DNA of 64,000 nucleotides from Aequorivita aquimaris (lineage in GTDB: Bacteria > Bacteroidota > Bacteroidia > Flavobacteriales > Flavobacteriaceae): assembly GCF_001573155.1 (NCBI RefSeq), contig NZ_JRWG01000003.1, positions 372,001-436,000 of the forward strand. Direction: 5' to 3'. The notes under the pieces were generated by a model. That model worked only from the letters and a program-made list of their open reading frames with translations. It was not told the DNA's origin and searched no databases. A program made the position numbers and the translations under genes. Positions 54,035 to 62,994 of this stretch are shown in pieces; positions within the stretch are counted from its first letter, which is position 1; the number at the start of each line of letters is the position of its first letter.

Positions 54035-56044
54035 ATGATGAAACCAGAAACCTCTACCCAAATTTTCTTCGACTATAACCGAAAAGACCTCAATGACGCT
54101 ACTTTATTAAAATTATACCGCGGCATGTTGAAGCCGAGGCTGATAGAAGAAAAAATGCTGATTTTGCTTCGGCAGGGGAAGGTTTCAAAATGGTTCAGCG
54201 GCATAGGGCAGGAAGCTATTTCGGTAGGAATCACGGCGGTGTTGGACAAAGATGAATATATTTTGCCAATGCATAGAAACCTCGCTGTTTTCACCATGCG
54301 CGACATTCCGTTGCACCGCTTGTTTTCGCAATGGCAGGGAAAAGCAAACGGATTTACCAAAGGCCGTGATAGAAGTTTTCACTTTGGAACGCAGGAATTC
54401 CACATTGTGGGGATGATTTCGCATTTGGGGCCGCAGTTTGGCGTTGCCGATGGCATTGCACTGGCTAATAAGTTAAAGGGAAACAATAAAGTCTGTGCAG
54501 TATTTACTGGAGAAGGCGGAACAAGCGAAGGTGATATTCACGAGGCACTGAATGTAGCTTCTGTTTGGCAACTTCCAGTTTTATTTTGTGTTGAAAATAA
54601 TGGATATGGTCTTTCCACGCCTACAAATGAGCAATACAATTGCGAGCATATTGCAGACCGCGGAAAAGGCTATGGAATGGAGGCCCATATAATTGAGGGA
54701 AACAATATTTTGGAAGTTTACACAAAATTAAAGTACTTGGTAGAAAGTATGCGCACTAATCCGCGTCCGATTCTTTTGGAATTCAAAACCTTCCGAATGC
54801 GCGGTCACGAAGAGGCGAGCGGTACCAAATATGTTCCGACCAATTTAATTGACGAGTGGGGCTTGCGCGATCCGCTGTTGAATTATGAAACCTATCTGCT
54901 GAATGAAGGCGTCCTTTCCGAAGAAAAAATACAGCAATTTCGAGATGAGTTTAAACGGGAAATAGATGAAAATCTCGACATCGCCTTTGCGGAGCCAAAA
55001 ATAGAATTCAATGAAACAAACGAATTAAATGATGTTTATAAACCATTTAATTATGAAGAAGTTACTGCGAATTCTGCAAAGGAAAATATTCGCTTGATTG
55101 ATGCCATTTCCCAAGGATTAAAACAATCCATGGAGCGCCACGACAATCTTGTAATAATGGGCCAAGACGTGGCGGAATACGGGGGCGTTTTTAAAATTAC
55201 CGAAGGTTTTGTGGAGCAATTTGGGAAAGACCGCGTTCGAAATACACCTATTTGTGAATCTGCAATTGTTTCTGCGGCTATGGGACTTTCCATTAATGGT
55301 TACAAAGCGGTGGTGGAAATGCAGTTTGCCGATTTTGTAACTTCCGGCTTCAATCCAATCATAAATTATCTCGCGAAGAGCCATTACCGCTGGAACGAAA
55401 AAGCAGATGTGGTGGTGCGAATGCCCTGTGGCGCAGGAGTGGGAGCAGGACCCTTCCACAGCCAAACTAATGAAGCTTGGTTTACCCATACACCCGGATT
55501 AAAAGTAGTATATCCCGCATTTCCGTATGATGCAAAAGGGTTGCTGGCCACAAGTATTGAAGACCCAAATCCTGTGATGTTTTTTGAACACAAAGCATTG
55601 TATAGAAGTATTCGCCAAGATGTGCCAACGGATTATTACACACTGCCTTTGGGAAAAGCATCTCTTTTAAAAGAAGGAAATGACATTACAATTATAACGT
55701 ACGGAGCCGGCGTACATTGGGCTTTGGAAACATTGGAACAAAATCCGGAAATCAAAGCAGACCTTATAGATTTAAGAACACTGGTTCCTTTGGACACCGA
55801 AGCTATTTATAAATCAGTGAAGAAGACCGGCAAGGCTATCATCCTGCAGGAAGATTCAATGTTTGGCGGTATTGCTTCAGATATTTCGGCTTTGATCACC
55901 GAAAATTGTTTTGAGCATTTGGACGCTCCCGTTAAGCGTGTTGCGAGTTTGGAAACACCAATTCCCTTTGCCGCAAATTTAGAATCTGGCTATCTTCCTA
56001 AAGAAAAATTTAAAGAAAACCTATTGGAATTGTTGTCTTACTAA
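54035..56044 (+). CDS. 2-Oxoacid dehydrogenase E1, fused alpha and beta subunits
   Basis: A 669-residue thiamine-diphosphate enzyme joining E1 alpha (about 1-330) and E1 beta (about 345-669). The TPP-binding GEGGTSEGD ... NNGYG motif is at about 159-190, and the beta half has MGQDVAEYGG, an FADFVTSGFNP stretch and HSQTNEAWFTHTPGL. Fused E1 of this sort in Bacteroidota is usually annotated as branched-chain 2-oxoacid dehydrogenase. It decarboxylates 2-oxoisovalerate-type acids and passes the acyl group to an E2 lipoyl domain; E2 and E3 are not here. Branched-chain acyl-CoA made this way primes iso-fatty acids, common in this phylum. Confidence 0.9.
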   Translation: MMKPETSTQIFFDYNRKDLNDATLLKLYRGMLKPRLIEEKMLILLRQGKVSKWFSGIGQEAISVGITAVLDKDEYILPMHRNLAVFTMRDIPLHRLFSQWQGKANGFTKGRDRSFHFGTQEFHIVGMISHLGPQFGVADGIALANKLKGNNKVCAVFTGEGGTSEGDIHEALNVASVWQLPVLFCVENNGYGLSTPTNEQYNCEHIADRGKGYGMEAHIIEGNNILEVYTKLKYLVESMRTNPRPILLEFKTFRMRGHEEASGTKYVPTNLIDEWGLRDPLLNYETYLLNEGVLSEEKIQQFRDEFKREIDENLDIAFAEPKIEFNETNELNDVYKPFNYEEVTANSAKENIRLIDAISQGLKQSMERHDNLVIMGQDVAEYGGVFKITEGFVEQFGKDRVRNTPICESAIVSAAMGLSINGYKAVVEMQFADFVTSGFNPIINYLAKSHYRWNEKADVVVRMPCGAGVGAGPFHSQTNEAWFTHTPGLKVVYPAFPYDAKGLLATSIEDPNPVMFFEHKALYRSIRQDVPTDYYTLPLGKASLLKEGNDITIITYGAGVHWALETLEQNPEIKADLIDLRTLVPLDTEAIYKSVKKTGKAIILQEDSMFGGIASDISALITENCFEHLDAPVKRVASLETPIPFAANLESGYLPKEKFKENLLELLSY

Positions 56045-56141
56045 TAATTTAACATTCCTTGTTAAACTTTAGATAAAGACGGTCGAAACGTTAAAATTGT
56101 TATTTACTTTAGTAGCATACTAATCATTAAAACTACTTATT

Positions 56142-56303
56142 ATGTTACGTTGGATCGTTATTTTTCTAGTTATTGCAATTATTGCAGCAATTTTTGGATT
56201 TGGCGGTATTGCAGAAGGTGCCGCAGATATCGCAAAAATCATTTTTTACATTTTCTTAGTGCTTTTGGTACTATCATTACTTTCAAGATTATTCAGAAGA
56301 TAA
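56142..56303 (+). CDS. DUF1328-like small membrane protein (53 residues)
   Basis: An ATG at 56142 opens a 53-codon frame with two hydrophobic helices ([20 protein letters not shown] and [19 protein letters not shown]) and a basic end. This is the YtjA/DUF1328 family plan, including [16 protein letters not shown] between the helices. Members are small inner-membrane proteins often linked to stress; no biochemical role is known. It precedes the lipocalin-like and OmpA-like genes on the same strand (36 nt and then 5 nt), so the three may form a unit. Confidence 0.8.
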   Translation: MLRWIVIFLVIAIIAAIFGFGGIAEGAADIAKIIFYIFLVLLVLSLLSRLFRR

Positions 56304-56339
56304 TCGCTACTTAAACAATTTAAAACTAATTTAAACTTT

Positions 56340-56819
56340 ATGAAAAAATTCCTCATTCTGGCTATAATTGCAGCCACAACATTCGCTTGCGGTACACCGA
56401 AGACCGTTCAAGAATCACGAAAAGTAATCAAAGGGTATTGGTCTTTGGACAATATAACCTATGACTCTTCAGGAACCTTTAATGTAACTTTATTCAATGA
56501 TACATCAGTAGAATGTATGGAAGGAAGTTCTTGGAGGTTTATACCAAACAATAATACGGGTAATTACAATATAGATAACTCTAATTGCCCAACTGGTGAA
56601 CGCAATTTCATCTTTACTATTCAGGAAATAGACCCTACATCGGGCTTGTATGATTTCCTATTAAAACCAACCAATGCCAAAGGCAAATCAGAAACAAATG
56701 CTGGTTATAGATTACGTTTGGCCCAACTAAATGATTCGTCTATGCGTTGGGAGCAAACTGTAAGTTTGGATGGTAAGCCATTTAAAATAAATATGAACTT
56801 TTCTAAAATTCAAGATTAA
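56340..56819 (+). CDS. Lipocalin-like lipoprotein
   Basis: A 159-residue lipoprotein: a signal with lipobox (LAIIAATTFACG, Cys at about residue 17), then a compact beta-rich domain beginning KGYWSLDNITYDSSG, the pattern of Bacteroidota lipocalin-like domains. The ligand is unknown. It lies 36 nt after the DUF1328 gene and 5 nt before the OmpA-like gene, so it is very likely co-transcribed with the latter and probably acts at the outer membrane. Confidence 0.78.
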   Translation: MKKFLILAIIAATTFACGTPKTVQESRKVIKGYWSLDNITYDSSGTFNVTLFNDTSVECMEGSSWRFIPNNNTGNYNIDNSNCPTGERNFIFTIQEIDPTSGLYDFLLKPTNAKGKSETNAGYRLRLAQLNDSSMRWEQTVSLDGKPFKINMNFSKIQD

Positions 56820-56824
56820 AAATT

Positions 56825-57532
56825 ATGAAGACATTTTTTAAACAAACCGCATTAATTGCTTTAGCTTTTACATTTGTTATCAGTTTAGCAAGTTGTGAAG
56901 CTACCAGAAATGCCAATAACAAACAGAAAGGTGCCGTAATTGGTGCAACTGGAGGAGCAATTCTTGGTGCAATAATAGGAAATAACGTTGGAAAAGGTGG
57001 AAACGGAGAACTTGGCGCTGTAATTGGTGGTGTTGTTGGTGGTGGTGCCGGAGTACTTATTGGTGCCAAAATGGACAAACAAGCCCAAAAAATTGAGCAA
57101 GAAATTCCCGGTGCCCAAGTAGAAAGAGTTGACGACGGTATAGTTGTTACTTTTGACGAAAATAGTGGTGTTTATTTTGATACTGCCAAGTATAATATAA
57201 ATTCCGCATCACAGGCTACACTGGACAAGTTATCAAACATTCTTAAGGAATACCCAGATACTAATGTGTTGGTTGTGGGGCATACCGACAGCGTAGGTGC
57301 TGACGAAATGAATATGACCCTTTCAAAAAATAGAGCACAGGCCGTTACTAATTATTTTACACAAAATAAAGGATTAAGTCCTTCAAGATTTACCACAAAT
57401 TGGTATGGTGAAACAGCTCCTGTTGCAGATAATTCAACTGCAGAAGGTCGCGCAAAAAACCGTCGTGTTAACCTTGCTATCGTTCCAAACGAAAAAATGA
57501 AGCAAGACGCACAAAATCAGGCAGGAGAATAA
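56825..57532 (+). CDS. OmpA-family lipoprotein with glycine-zipper domain
   Basis: A 235-residue lipoprotein. The signal ends near SLASCEA (Cys at about residue 24), a glycine-rich zipper follows (IGATGGAILGAIIGN, then GAVIGGVVGGGAGVLIG, about 39-80), and the OmpA C-like domain is at about 105-225, with VVGHTDSVG and the later NRRVNL peptidoglycan-binding signature. It should tether the outer membrane to peptidoglycan from the inner face. It follows the lipocalin-like gene by 5 nt and ends at an intrinsic terminator. Confidence 0.9.
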   Translation: MKTFFKQTALIALAFTFVISLASCEATRNANNKQKGAVIGATGGAILGAIIGNNVGKGGNGELGAVIGGVVGGGAGVLIGAKMDKQAQKIEQEIPGAQVERVDDGIVVTFDENSGVYFDTAKYNINSASQATLDKLSNILKEYPDTNVLVVGHTDSVGADEMNMTLSKNRAQAVTNYFTQNKGLSPSRFTTNWYGETAPVADNSTAEGRAKNRRVNLAIVPNEKMKQDAQNQAGE

Positions 57533-57551
57533 AAATTATATTTAACTTTAT

Positions 57552-57585
57552 AAATCCCGCACCATTTTTGGGCGGGATTTTTTTA
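57552..57585 (+). terminator. Intrinsic terminator after the OmpA-like gene
   Basis: aaatcccgc and gcgggattt form a 9-bp stem with an 11-nt loop and a T-run, 19 nt after the OmpA-like stop and just before the polyketide operon. It separates the operon from upstream transcription. Confidence 0.75.
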
Positions 57586-57598
57586 GTTTTAAAACAAA

Positions 57599-58726
57599 AT
57601 GATACACAAATACAAATGGAACGTTATTGTAATTGGAGGAGGGCTTGCAGGCCTTACCACAGCCTTGCATCTTGCTTCAAATAATTTTTCAGTTTGTTTG
57701 GTTGAAAGAAGCGAATATCCCAAGCACAAAGTGTGTGGTGAATATGTTAGTAACGAAGTATTGCCCTATTTAAAATCCCTCAGAATTGATCCATTTACAG
57801 TAGGAGCAAAGCAGATTTCCAAATTCAAAATAACTGATACGAACGGAGACCCCATAACAGCCACCTTACCGCTCGGTGGCTTTGGAATTAGCCGTTATAC
57901 GTTTGACAGTTTGCTTTTTGAGGCTTTAAAAAATAAAGCTGAAATAATTTTTGACACTGTTGAAAAAATAATTTTTGAAGAAAATCAATTTCGTGTTACT
58001 ACTCAAAACAAATCAGTACTACTGGCAGATTTTGTCGTGGGCGCTTTCGGGAAAAGATCAAATATTGATACTTTTCTAAAGCGAAAATTTATGCAGGAAA
58101 GTTCGCCTTGGCTAGGCGTAAAGGCTCATTACGATTATGATTTTCCCGATGATACTGTTGCCCTACACAACTTTAACGGAGGCTATTGTGGTTTGAGCAA
58201 AACTGAAACGGGAACTGTAAATGCTTGTTATTTGGCAACGTTTAAGTCATTTAAAAAATATGGCGATATTGAGGCTTTTCAAAAACAGGAACTTTCAAAA
58301 AATCCTTTTTTGGATAAATTTTTCAGTGGGGCAAAACCCCTTTTCGAAAGACCATTGACCATTAGCCAAATATCCTTTCAAGAAAAAAAACCTGTGGAAA
58401 ATCATATATTTATGGTGGGCGACAGCGCAGGACTTATACATCCACTTTGCGGCAACGGGATGGCAATGGCTATTAAGAGTGCACAGTTTTTTTCAGAAAT
58501 GCTTATCCAACTATTTCAAAAAGGAGAATTTGATAGAACGGCCATGGAACGGCAATATGCAAGTCAATGGCATAATGAATTTGATGAAAGAATAAAGACC
58601 GGAAAGTTTATTCAGCGAATTTTATTGAATCCATATTTAGCGAAGGCGGGTTTCGCAATGGTAAAAACATTTCCATCCCTAGTTCCAAAACTCATTCAAA
58701 AAACACACGGCAATCCAACCGAATGA
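57599..58726 (+). CDS. FAD-dependent oxidoreductase (geranylgeranyl-reductase-like)
   Basis: A 375-residue flavoprotein of the PHBH-like/geranylgeranyl-reductase superfamily. The dinucleotide fold GGGLAG is at residues 13-18, a CGEYVSNEVL segment follows, and the FAD-contacting GDSAGLIHPLCGNG is near residue 278. Relatives hydroxylate aromatic substrates or reduce isoprenoid chains. As the first gene of the polyketide operon, with an ATGA overlap to the methyltransferase gene, it is best read as a tailoring enzyme that oxidises or reduces the product, comparable in role to SrsC of Streptomyces griseus (analogy, not homology shown). Substrate unproven. Confidence 0.86.
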   Translation: MIHKYKWNVIVIGGGLAGLTTALHLASNNFSVCLVERSEYPKHKVCGEYVSNEVLPYLKSLRIDPFTVGAKQISKFKITDTNGDPITATLPLGGFGISRYTFDSLLFEALKNKAEIIFDTVEKIIFEENQFRVTTQNKSVLLADFVVGAFGKRSNIDTFLKRKFMQESSPWLGVKAHYDYDFPDDTVALHNFNGGYCGLSKTETGTVNACYLATFKSFKKYGDIEAFQKQELSKNPFLDKFFSGAKPLFERPLTISQISFQEKKPVENHIFMVGDSAGLIHPLCGNGMAMAIKSAQFFSEMLIQLFQKGEFDRTAMERQYASQWHNEFDERIKTGKFIQRILLNPYLAKAGFAMVKTFPSLVPKLIQKTHGNPTE

Positions 58727-59442
58727 TAACCTTCAGCAATAAATATAGATCTGCCCAAACAGAAATAATGGACGACTTGGATTTTCAAGGAGTTGAAATG
58801 AAAAATTTATTGAAAGATCTAAAAGTTGTCAACAAATGGCTGGGCGGGAACACGATTACAATTGATGGAATAAATAAATTGCTACAAGACCACTCCAAGG
58901 CTGAGAAGGTAACAATTTTAGATATTGGTTGTGGCGATGGTGAATTGCTTCGGAAATGCGCCGATTTTGGAAATCAAAATAATTTCAATTTTAATTGTAT
59001 TGGCTTGGATTTTAACGAAAATATTCTAACCTATGCAAAAGAGAGTAGTACAAGTTATCCAAATATAAAATTTCGAAAAGTTGATGTTTTTTTGGAAGAA
59101 AATTTAATTCCAAATTGCGATATTGCAGTATGCACTTTGTTTTTGCACCATTTCAATAATAAAGAGATTGAAGGCCTTTTGAAAAAACTTATGCATAAAA
59201 TAACCATTGGAGCAGTAATAAACGATCTGCACCGAAATAATCAAGCTTTCAACCTTTTTAAATTGGTAAGTACCCTGTTTTTAAAAACTAAAACGGCAAA
59301 ACATGATGGATTGGTTTCCATCGCAAGAGGTTTCAAAAAGGATGAATTAGAAAAAATATCAAGACAAATCCCAAATCAAAAGAGTAAAATTCAATGGCGC
59401 TGGGCCTTCCGCTATCAATGGATACTCAAAAAGGAACTATGA
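58723..59442 (+). CDS. SAM-dependent methyltransferase, polyketide tailoring
   Basis: A 239-residue class I methyltransferase. Motif I is ILDIGCGDG (about residues 65-73), followed by a conserved FNFNCIGLDFNENIL acidic segment and a hydrophobic C-terminal half. It starts with an ATGA overlap on the FAD gene and ends with another on the type III PKS gene, so all three are translationally linked. The family recurs beside type III PKS genes in other phyla, which supports O- or C-methylation of the polyketide product (inference). Confidence 0.85.
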   Translation: MITFSNKYRSAQTEIMDDLDFQGVEMKNLLKDLKVVNKWLGGNTITIDGINKLLQDHSKAEKVTILDIGCGDGELLRKCADFGNQNNFNFNCIGLDFNENILTYAKESSTSYPNIKFRKVDVFLEENLIPNCDIAVCTLFLHHFNNKEIEGLLKKLMHKITIGAVINDLHRNNQAFNLFKLVSTLFLKTKTAKHDGLVSIARGFKKDELEKISRQIPNQKSKIQWRWAFRYQWILKKEL

Positions 59443-60491
59443 GCGTAAAGATAACCACCGTGGCAAAACAACTGCCGCAATACAGCAGAAAAACTGAAGA
59501 AGTAATTCCTTTTGTAAAACAATGGATGCACGGACAGGAAAACCGTTTTCAACGAAAAGTCATTAAGATATTTGAAGGCGCTGGGGTAGATAAGCGTTAT
59601 TCAATCATGGATCCCGTGGAGGTATTTACCAATACAAGTTTTGAGGAACGCAATGATATTTACGTGCGCGAAATAACAAAACTTGGCAAACAATGCCTGC
59701 AAAATGCATTCGACAAAGCTAACTGGAGGCCTACGGACATCGATTTCATAATAACCGTAAGTTGCACGGGAATTATGATTCCATCCGTAGATGCCTATTT
59801 AATTAATGAGCTGAAAATGCGGCAGGATGTTGTACGGCTTCCCGTAACTGAAATGGGCTGTGCCGCAGGTATTTCGGGAATAATTTATGCAAACAACTTT
59901 TTAAAGGCCAATCCCGGCAAGCGCGCTGCGGTTATAGCTTTGGAAGCGCCCACTGCAACCTTTCAACTAGAGGATTTTTCAATGGTGAACATTGTCAGCG
60001 CCGCCATTTTTGGCGACGGGGCAGCCTGTGTTCTAATGTCATCAAATCAAGAGGACAGTGGTCCTGAAGTTTTAGCCGAGGAAATGTACCATTTTTATGA
60101 TGCTACAGACATGATGGGCTTTAAACTAGTAAACACAGGCCTTCAAATGATACTCGATAAATCTGTTCCCGAAAAAATAGCGGAACATTTCCCAAATATT
60201 GTACATCCATTTTTGAAAAAGAATAATTTGAAAATAGAAGACATCGATCATCTTATATTTCACCCCGGCGGAAGAAAAATAGTGGAAACGGTAGAGGATT
60301 TATTCGGAAGTCTCGGCAAAAACATTGAAGATACCAAAGAAGTACTTAAATTGTACGGTAATATGAGCAGTGCAACCGTGTTATATGTTTTGGAGCGTTT
60401 TATGGATAAAAAACACAAAAAGGGCGATTTGGGCCTGATGCTCAGTTTTGGCCCCGGGTTTTCGGCGCAACGTGTATTGTTGAAATTTTAA
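59439..60491 (+). CDS. Type III polyketide synthase
   Basis: A chalcone-synthase-superfamily ketosynthase of 350 residues. The catalytic triad is complete: Cys141 in EMGCAAGISG, His275 in IFHPGGRK and Asn308 in YGNMSSAT. It extends an acyl starter with malonyl-CoA and cyclises it; alkylresorcinol and alkylpyrone synthases share this plan. The ATG at 59439 is preferred because it forms the ATGA overlap with the upstream stop; ATGs at 59394 and 59418 lie earlier in the previous gene. Starter specificity cannot be read from sequence. Neighbours suggest an ACP-bound starter. Confidence 0.94.
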   Translation: MSVKITTVAKQLPQYSRKTEEVIPFVKQWMHGQENRFQRKVIKIFEGAGVDKRYSIMDPVEVFTNTSFEERNDIYVREITKLGKQCLQNAFDKANWRPTDIDFIITVSCTGIMIPSVDAYLINELKMRQDVVRLPVTEMGCAAGISGIIYANNFLKANPGKRAAVIALEAPTATFQLEDFSMVNIVSAAIFGDGAACVLMSSNQEDSGPEVLAEEMYHFYDATDMMGFKLVNTGLQMILDKSVPEKIAEHFPNIVHPFLKKNNLKIEDIDHLIFHPGGRKIVETVEDLFGSLGKNIEDTKEVLKLYGNMSSATVLYVLERFMDKKHKKGDLGLMLSFGPGFSAQRVLLKF

Positions 60492-60493
60492 TT

Positions 60494-61267
60494 ATGGGCG
60501 AATTTAAAAATCAATGGGCATTGATACTTGGAGGCAGTAGCGGTTTGGGTCTTGCCACCGCAAAAAAACTCGCTTCCGAAGGAATGAATATCTGTATTGT
60601 CCATCGCGATCGAAAAAGTAATTTGAAAAAATTTGAAGCGGAAGTAAAGCAGATGCAATCTTCTGGAATTACTGTAAAAACGTTCAATAAAGATGCCCTA
60701 AAAGAAGAAGTAAGAGAAGAAATTATTAAAGATCTTCCCAAACACAGTGTCAAGATTTTACTCCACAGCATAGCAAAGGGCAGTTTAAAAACGATGAATG
60801 CTTCCAAAGAAACTATGCTTACAAAACAGGATTTCGATATAACCATTCACGCTATGGCAACAAGCTGGTATGAATGGACCCAAACATTGATTGAGCATCA
60901 AGGCTTTGCCAATGGAGCACGAAATATTGCTTTTACCAGTGAAGGAAACTCAAGGGTTTGGCCAGGTTATGCTGCAGTTTCCGCAGCCAAGTCAGTTTTG
61001 GAGGCTTTGATGCGAAATATGGCCGTAGAATTGGCTCCTTTAAAAATTACAACTAATTGCGTGCAGGCCGGAACTACTGAAACCCCTTCCTTTTTGGCAA
61101 TTCCGGGAAGTGAAAAATTGATTGAAATGGCGAAACTCCGAAATCCCCAAAATAGGCTTACAAAACCCGAAGACGTAGCAAATTCGGTCTATCTGCTCTG
61201 CAAAAAAGAAGCCGATTGGATCAATGGCACAATACTAAAGGTGGATGGAGGCGAAAGTTTGAGATAA
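60494..61267 (+). CDS. FabL/FabI-like enoyl-ACP reductase (SDR)
   Basis: A 257-residue SDR-fold protein. The NAD(P)-binding GGSSGLG is at residues 13-19, and the active-site pair is Tyr159-x6-Lys166 in YAAVSAAK. That spacing is the enoyl-reductase (FabI/FabL) type, whereas ketoreductases such as FabG use Tyr-x3-Lys. A FabL-like EALMRNMAVELAP follows. It would therefore reduce enoyl-ACP in the mini-FAS, not beta-ketoacyl-ACP. It starts 2 nt after the PKS stop. Activity is inferred. Confidence 0.84.
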   Translation: MGEFKNQWALILGGSSGLGLATAKKLASEGMNICIVHRDRKSNLKKFEAEVKQMQSSGITVKTFNKDALKEEVREEIIKDLPKHSVKILLHSIAKGSLKTMNASKETMLTKQDFDITIHAMATSWYEWTQTLIEHQGFANGARNIAFTSEGNSRVWPGYAAVSAAKSVLEALMRNMAVELAPLKITTNCVQAGTTETPSFLAIPGSEKLIEMAKLRNPQNRLTKPEDVANSVYLLCKKEADWINGTILKVDGGESLR

Positions 61268-61274
61268 ATATAAA

Positions 61275-61721
61275 ATGGATTATCAATATATTATAGACCA
61301 GCTTCCATATTCCGAACCTTTTTTGTTTGTGGATGAGGTGCTTTCGGTTTCGGAAGATAATATTTCAGGTACCTATACTTTTAAAAAGGATTTAACTTTT
61401 TACGAGGGCCACTTTAAAGACAATCCGGTTACACCCGGGGTAATACTTACAGAATGTATGGCACAGATTGGTCTGGTGTGTTTTGGTATTTATCTTTTAA
61501 AGGATGAAACTTCTTCGGAAAAAATAAATTTGGCATTGAGCAGTACCGAAATTGATTTCTATTGTCCTGTTTTTCCGGGAGAAAAAGTAAAGGTTGTCTC
61601 AGTAAAAGAATATTTTAGGTTCAATAAATTGAAATGTAAAGTAAAAATGATGAACGCTAAAGACGAAATAATTGCAAAAGGCACAATAAGTGGAATGATC
61701 GTGAATAGATATTTAAAATGA
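61275..61721 (+). CDS. FabZ-like 3-hydroxyacyl-ACP dehydratase
   Basis: A 148-residue hotdog-fold protein with the dehydratase residues His46 in EGHFKDNPVTPGV and Glu60 in LTECMAQ, the FabZ/FabA dyad. It removes water from 3-hydroxyacyl-ACP. The length and N-terminus fit single-domain FabZ. It lies 7 nt after the enoyl reductase gene and overlaps the ketosynthase gene by ATGA, so it belongs to the same operon and probably the same chain-building cycle. Confidence 0.88.
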   Translation: MDYQYIIDQLPYSEPFLFVDEVLSVSEDNISGTYTFKKDLTFYEGHFKDNPVTPGVILTECMAQIGLVCFGIYLLKDETSSEKINLALSSTEIDFYCPVFPGEKVKVVSVKEYFRFNKLKCKVKMMNAKDEIIAKGTISGMIVNRYLK

Positions 61722-62989
61722 AAAAGCGTGTTGTAATTACGGGACTTGGAGTTGTTTCGCCAAATGGTGTTGGTATTTCAGCTTTTTCCGAAGCCATAAA
61801 AAAGGGCGTTTCGGGTATTGAGTTCTTGGCCGAATTGCGTGATTTGAAATTTTCTTGCCAATTGGGCGCAGCGCCGAAAATTTCCGAAGAAAAAAAACGG
61901 GAATACCTTTCAGACCTTCAACTTCGTAATTTCAACAGCAGTGGTATTTTATACGGGGTAATTGCAGGAATGGATGCTTTGAAAGATGCAAAAATTGAGC
62001 CCGCGAAACCCGAAGAGGCACCACTTTGGGACTTGGGAATTATTTTCGGCACCGGTATAAGCGGCGTGGATAAATTTCGCGAGGCCATTCATAAAATAGA
62101 CGATAAAAACGTACGTAGATTGGGCAGTACTTCGGTAGCACAAACCATGACGAGTGGTGTGAGCGCCTATCTTGGCGGATTAATTGGTGCTGGAAATATG
62201 GTAACTGCCAACTCTTCTGCCTGTGCTACGGGAACAGAGGCCCTTTTAATGGGCTATGAGCATATTGCCGCAGGAAAGGCAAAATATATGCTTTGCGGCA
62301 GTAGCAGCGACTCCGGACCTTATATTTGGGGCGGCTTTGATGCCATGAAAGTTACGACCTATAAATACAACGATACGCCAAATAAAGTTGCTGGCCCAAT
62401 GAGTGAAGATGCGAGCGGTTTTGTACCTGGCAGTGGGGCAGGGGCGTATTTGCTGGAATCCTTGGAGAGCGCACAACAAAGAGGCGCAACCATTTATGCG
62501 GAAATCCTTGGCGGCGCTATAAATAATGGCGGACAAAGAGACGGCGGCAGTATGACTGCCCCAAATAGTGCTGCTGTACAAAAATGTATTTCTGAAGCGC
62601 TCAAAAACGCTAACGTTAGCGCTGCTGAAATAGATTACATCAACGGACATTTAACCGCAACCATCAAAGATCCCGATGAAATAGAAAACTGGAGTATTGC
62701 ATTGAACAGAAAGGGAAATCAGTTTCCGTTTATAAATTCATTGAAAGGAATGGTCGGTCATTGTTTGGCAGCAAGCGGAAGTATAGAAATTGTTTCTGCA
62801 ATTCTTCAACTACACGAAGGGTTCATTTTTCCCAATGTAAATTGTGAAAATTTGCATCCAAAAATAGCTTCTTTGATTTCTTCGGAAAAAATTTCGATGA
62901 AAACACAAAAAACATCGTTACAAACCATTGCTAAGGCCAGCTTTGGTTTTGGTGATGTAAACGCATGTGCTATCTTTAAAAAAATTTAA
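61718..62989 (+). CDS. KAS II-like beta-ketoacyl-ACP synthase
   Basis: A 423-residue thiolase-fold ketosynthase. Catalytic residues are visible: Cys169 in NSSACATG, His311 in INGHLTAT, Lys343 and His348 in LKGMVGH. The HxT motif reads GHLTAT, whereas FabF has AHGTST, a variant seen in specialised KAS proteins of Bacteroidota, such as those of aryl-polyene and similar loci. It starts with an ATGA overlap on the dehydratase gene and is followed 5 nt later by the ACP gene, so it forms a dedicated elongation pair. Confidence 0.91.
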   Translation: MKKRVVITGLGVVSPNGVGISAFSEAIKKGVSGIEFLAELRDLKFSCQLGAAPKISEEKKREYLSDLQLRNFNSSGILYGVIAGMDALKDAKIEPAKPEEAPLWDLGIIFGTGISGVDKFREAIHKIDDKNVRRLGSTSVAQTMTSGVSAYLGGLIGAGNMVTANSSACATGTEALLMGYEHIAAGKAKYMLCGSSSDSGPYIWGGFDAMKVTTYKYNDTPNKVAGPMSEDASGFVPGSGAGAYLLESLESAQQRGATIYAEILGGAINNGGQRDGGSMTAPNSAAVQKCISEALKNANVSAAEIDYINGHLTATIKDPDEIENWSIALNRKGNQFPFINSLKGMVGHCLAASGSIEIVSAILQLHEGFIFPNVNCENLHPKIASLISSEKISMKTQKTSLQTIAKASFGFGDVNACAIFKKI

Positions 62990-62994
62990 AGCAC

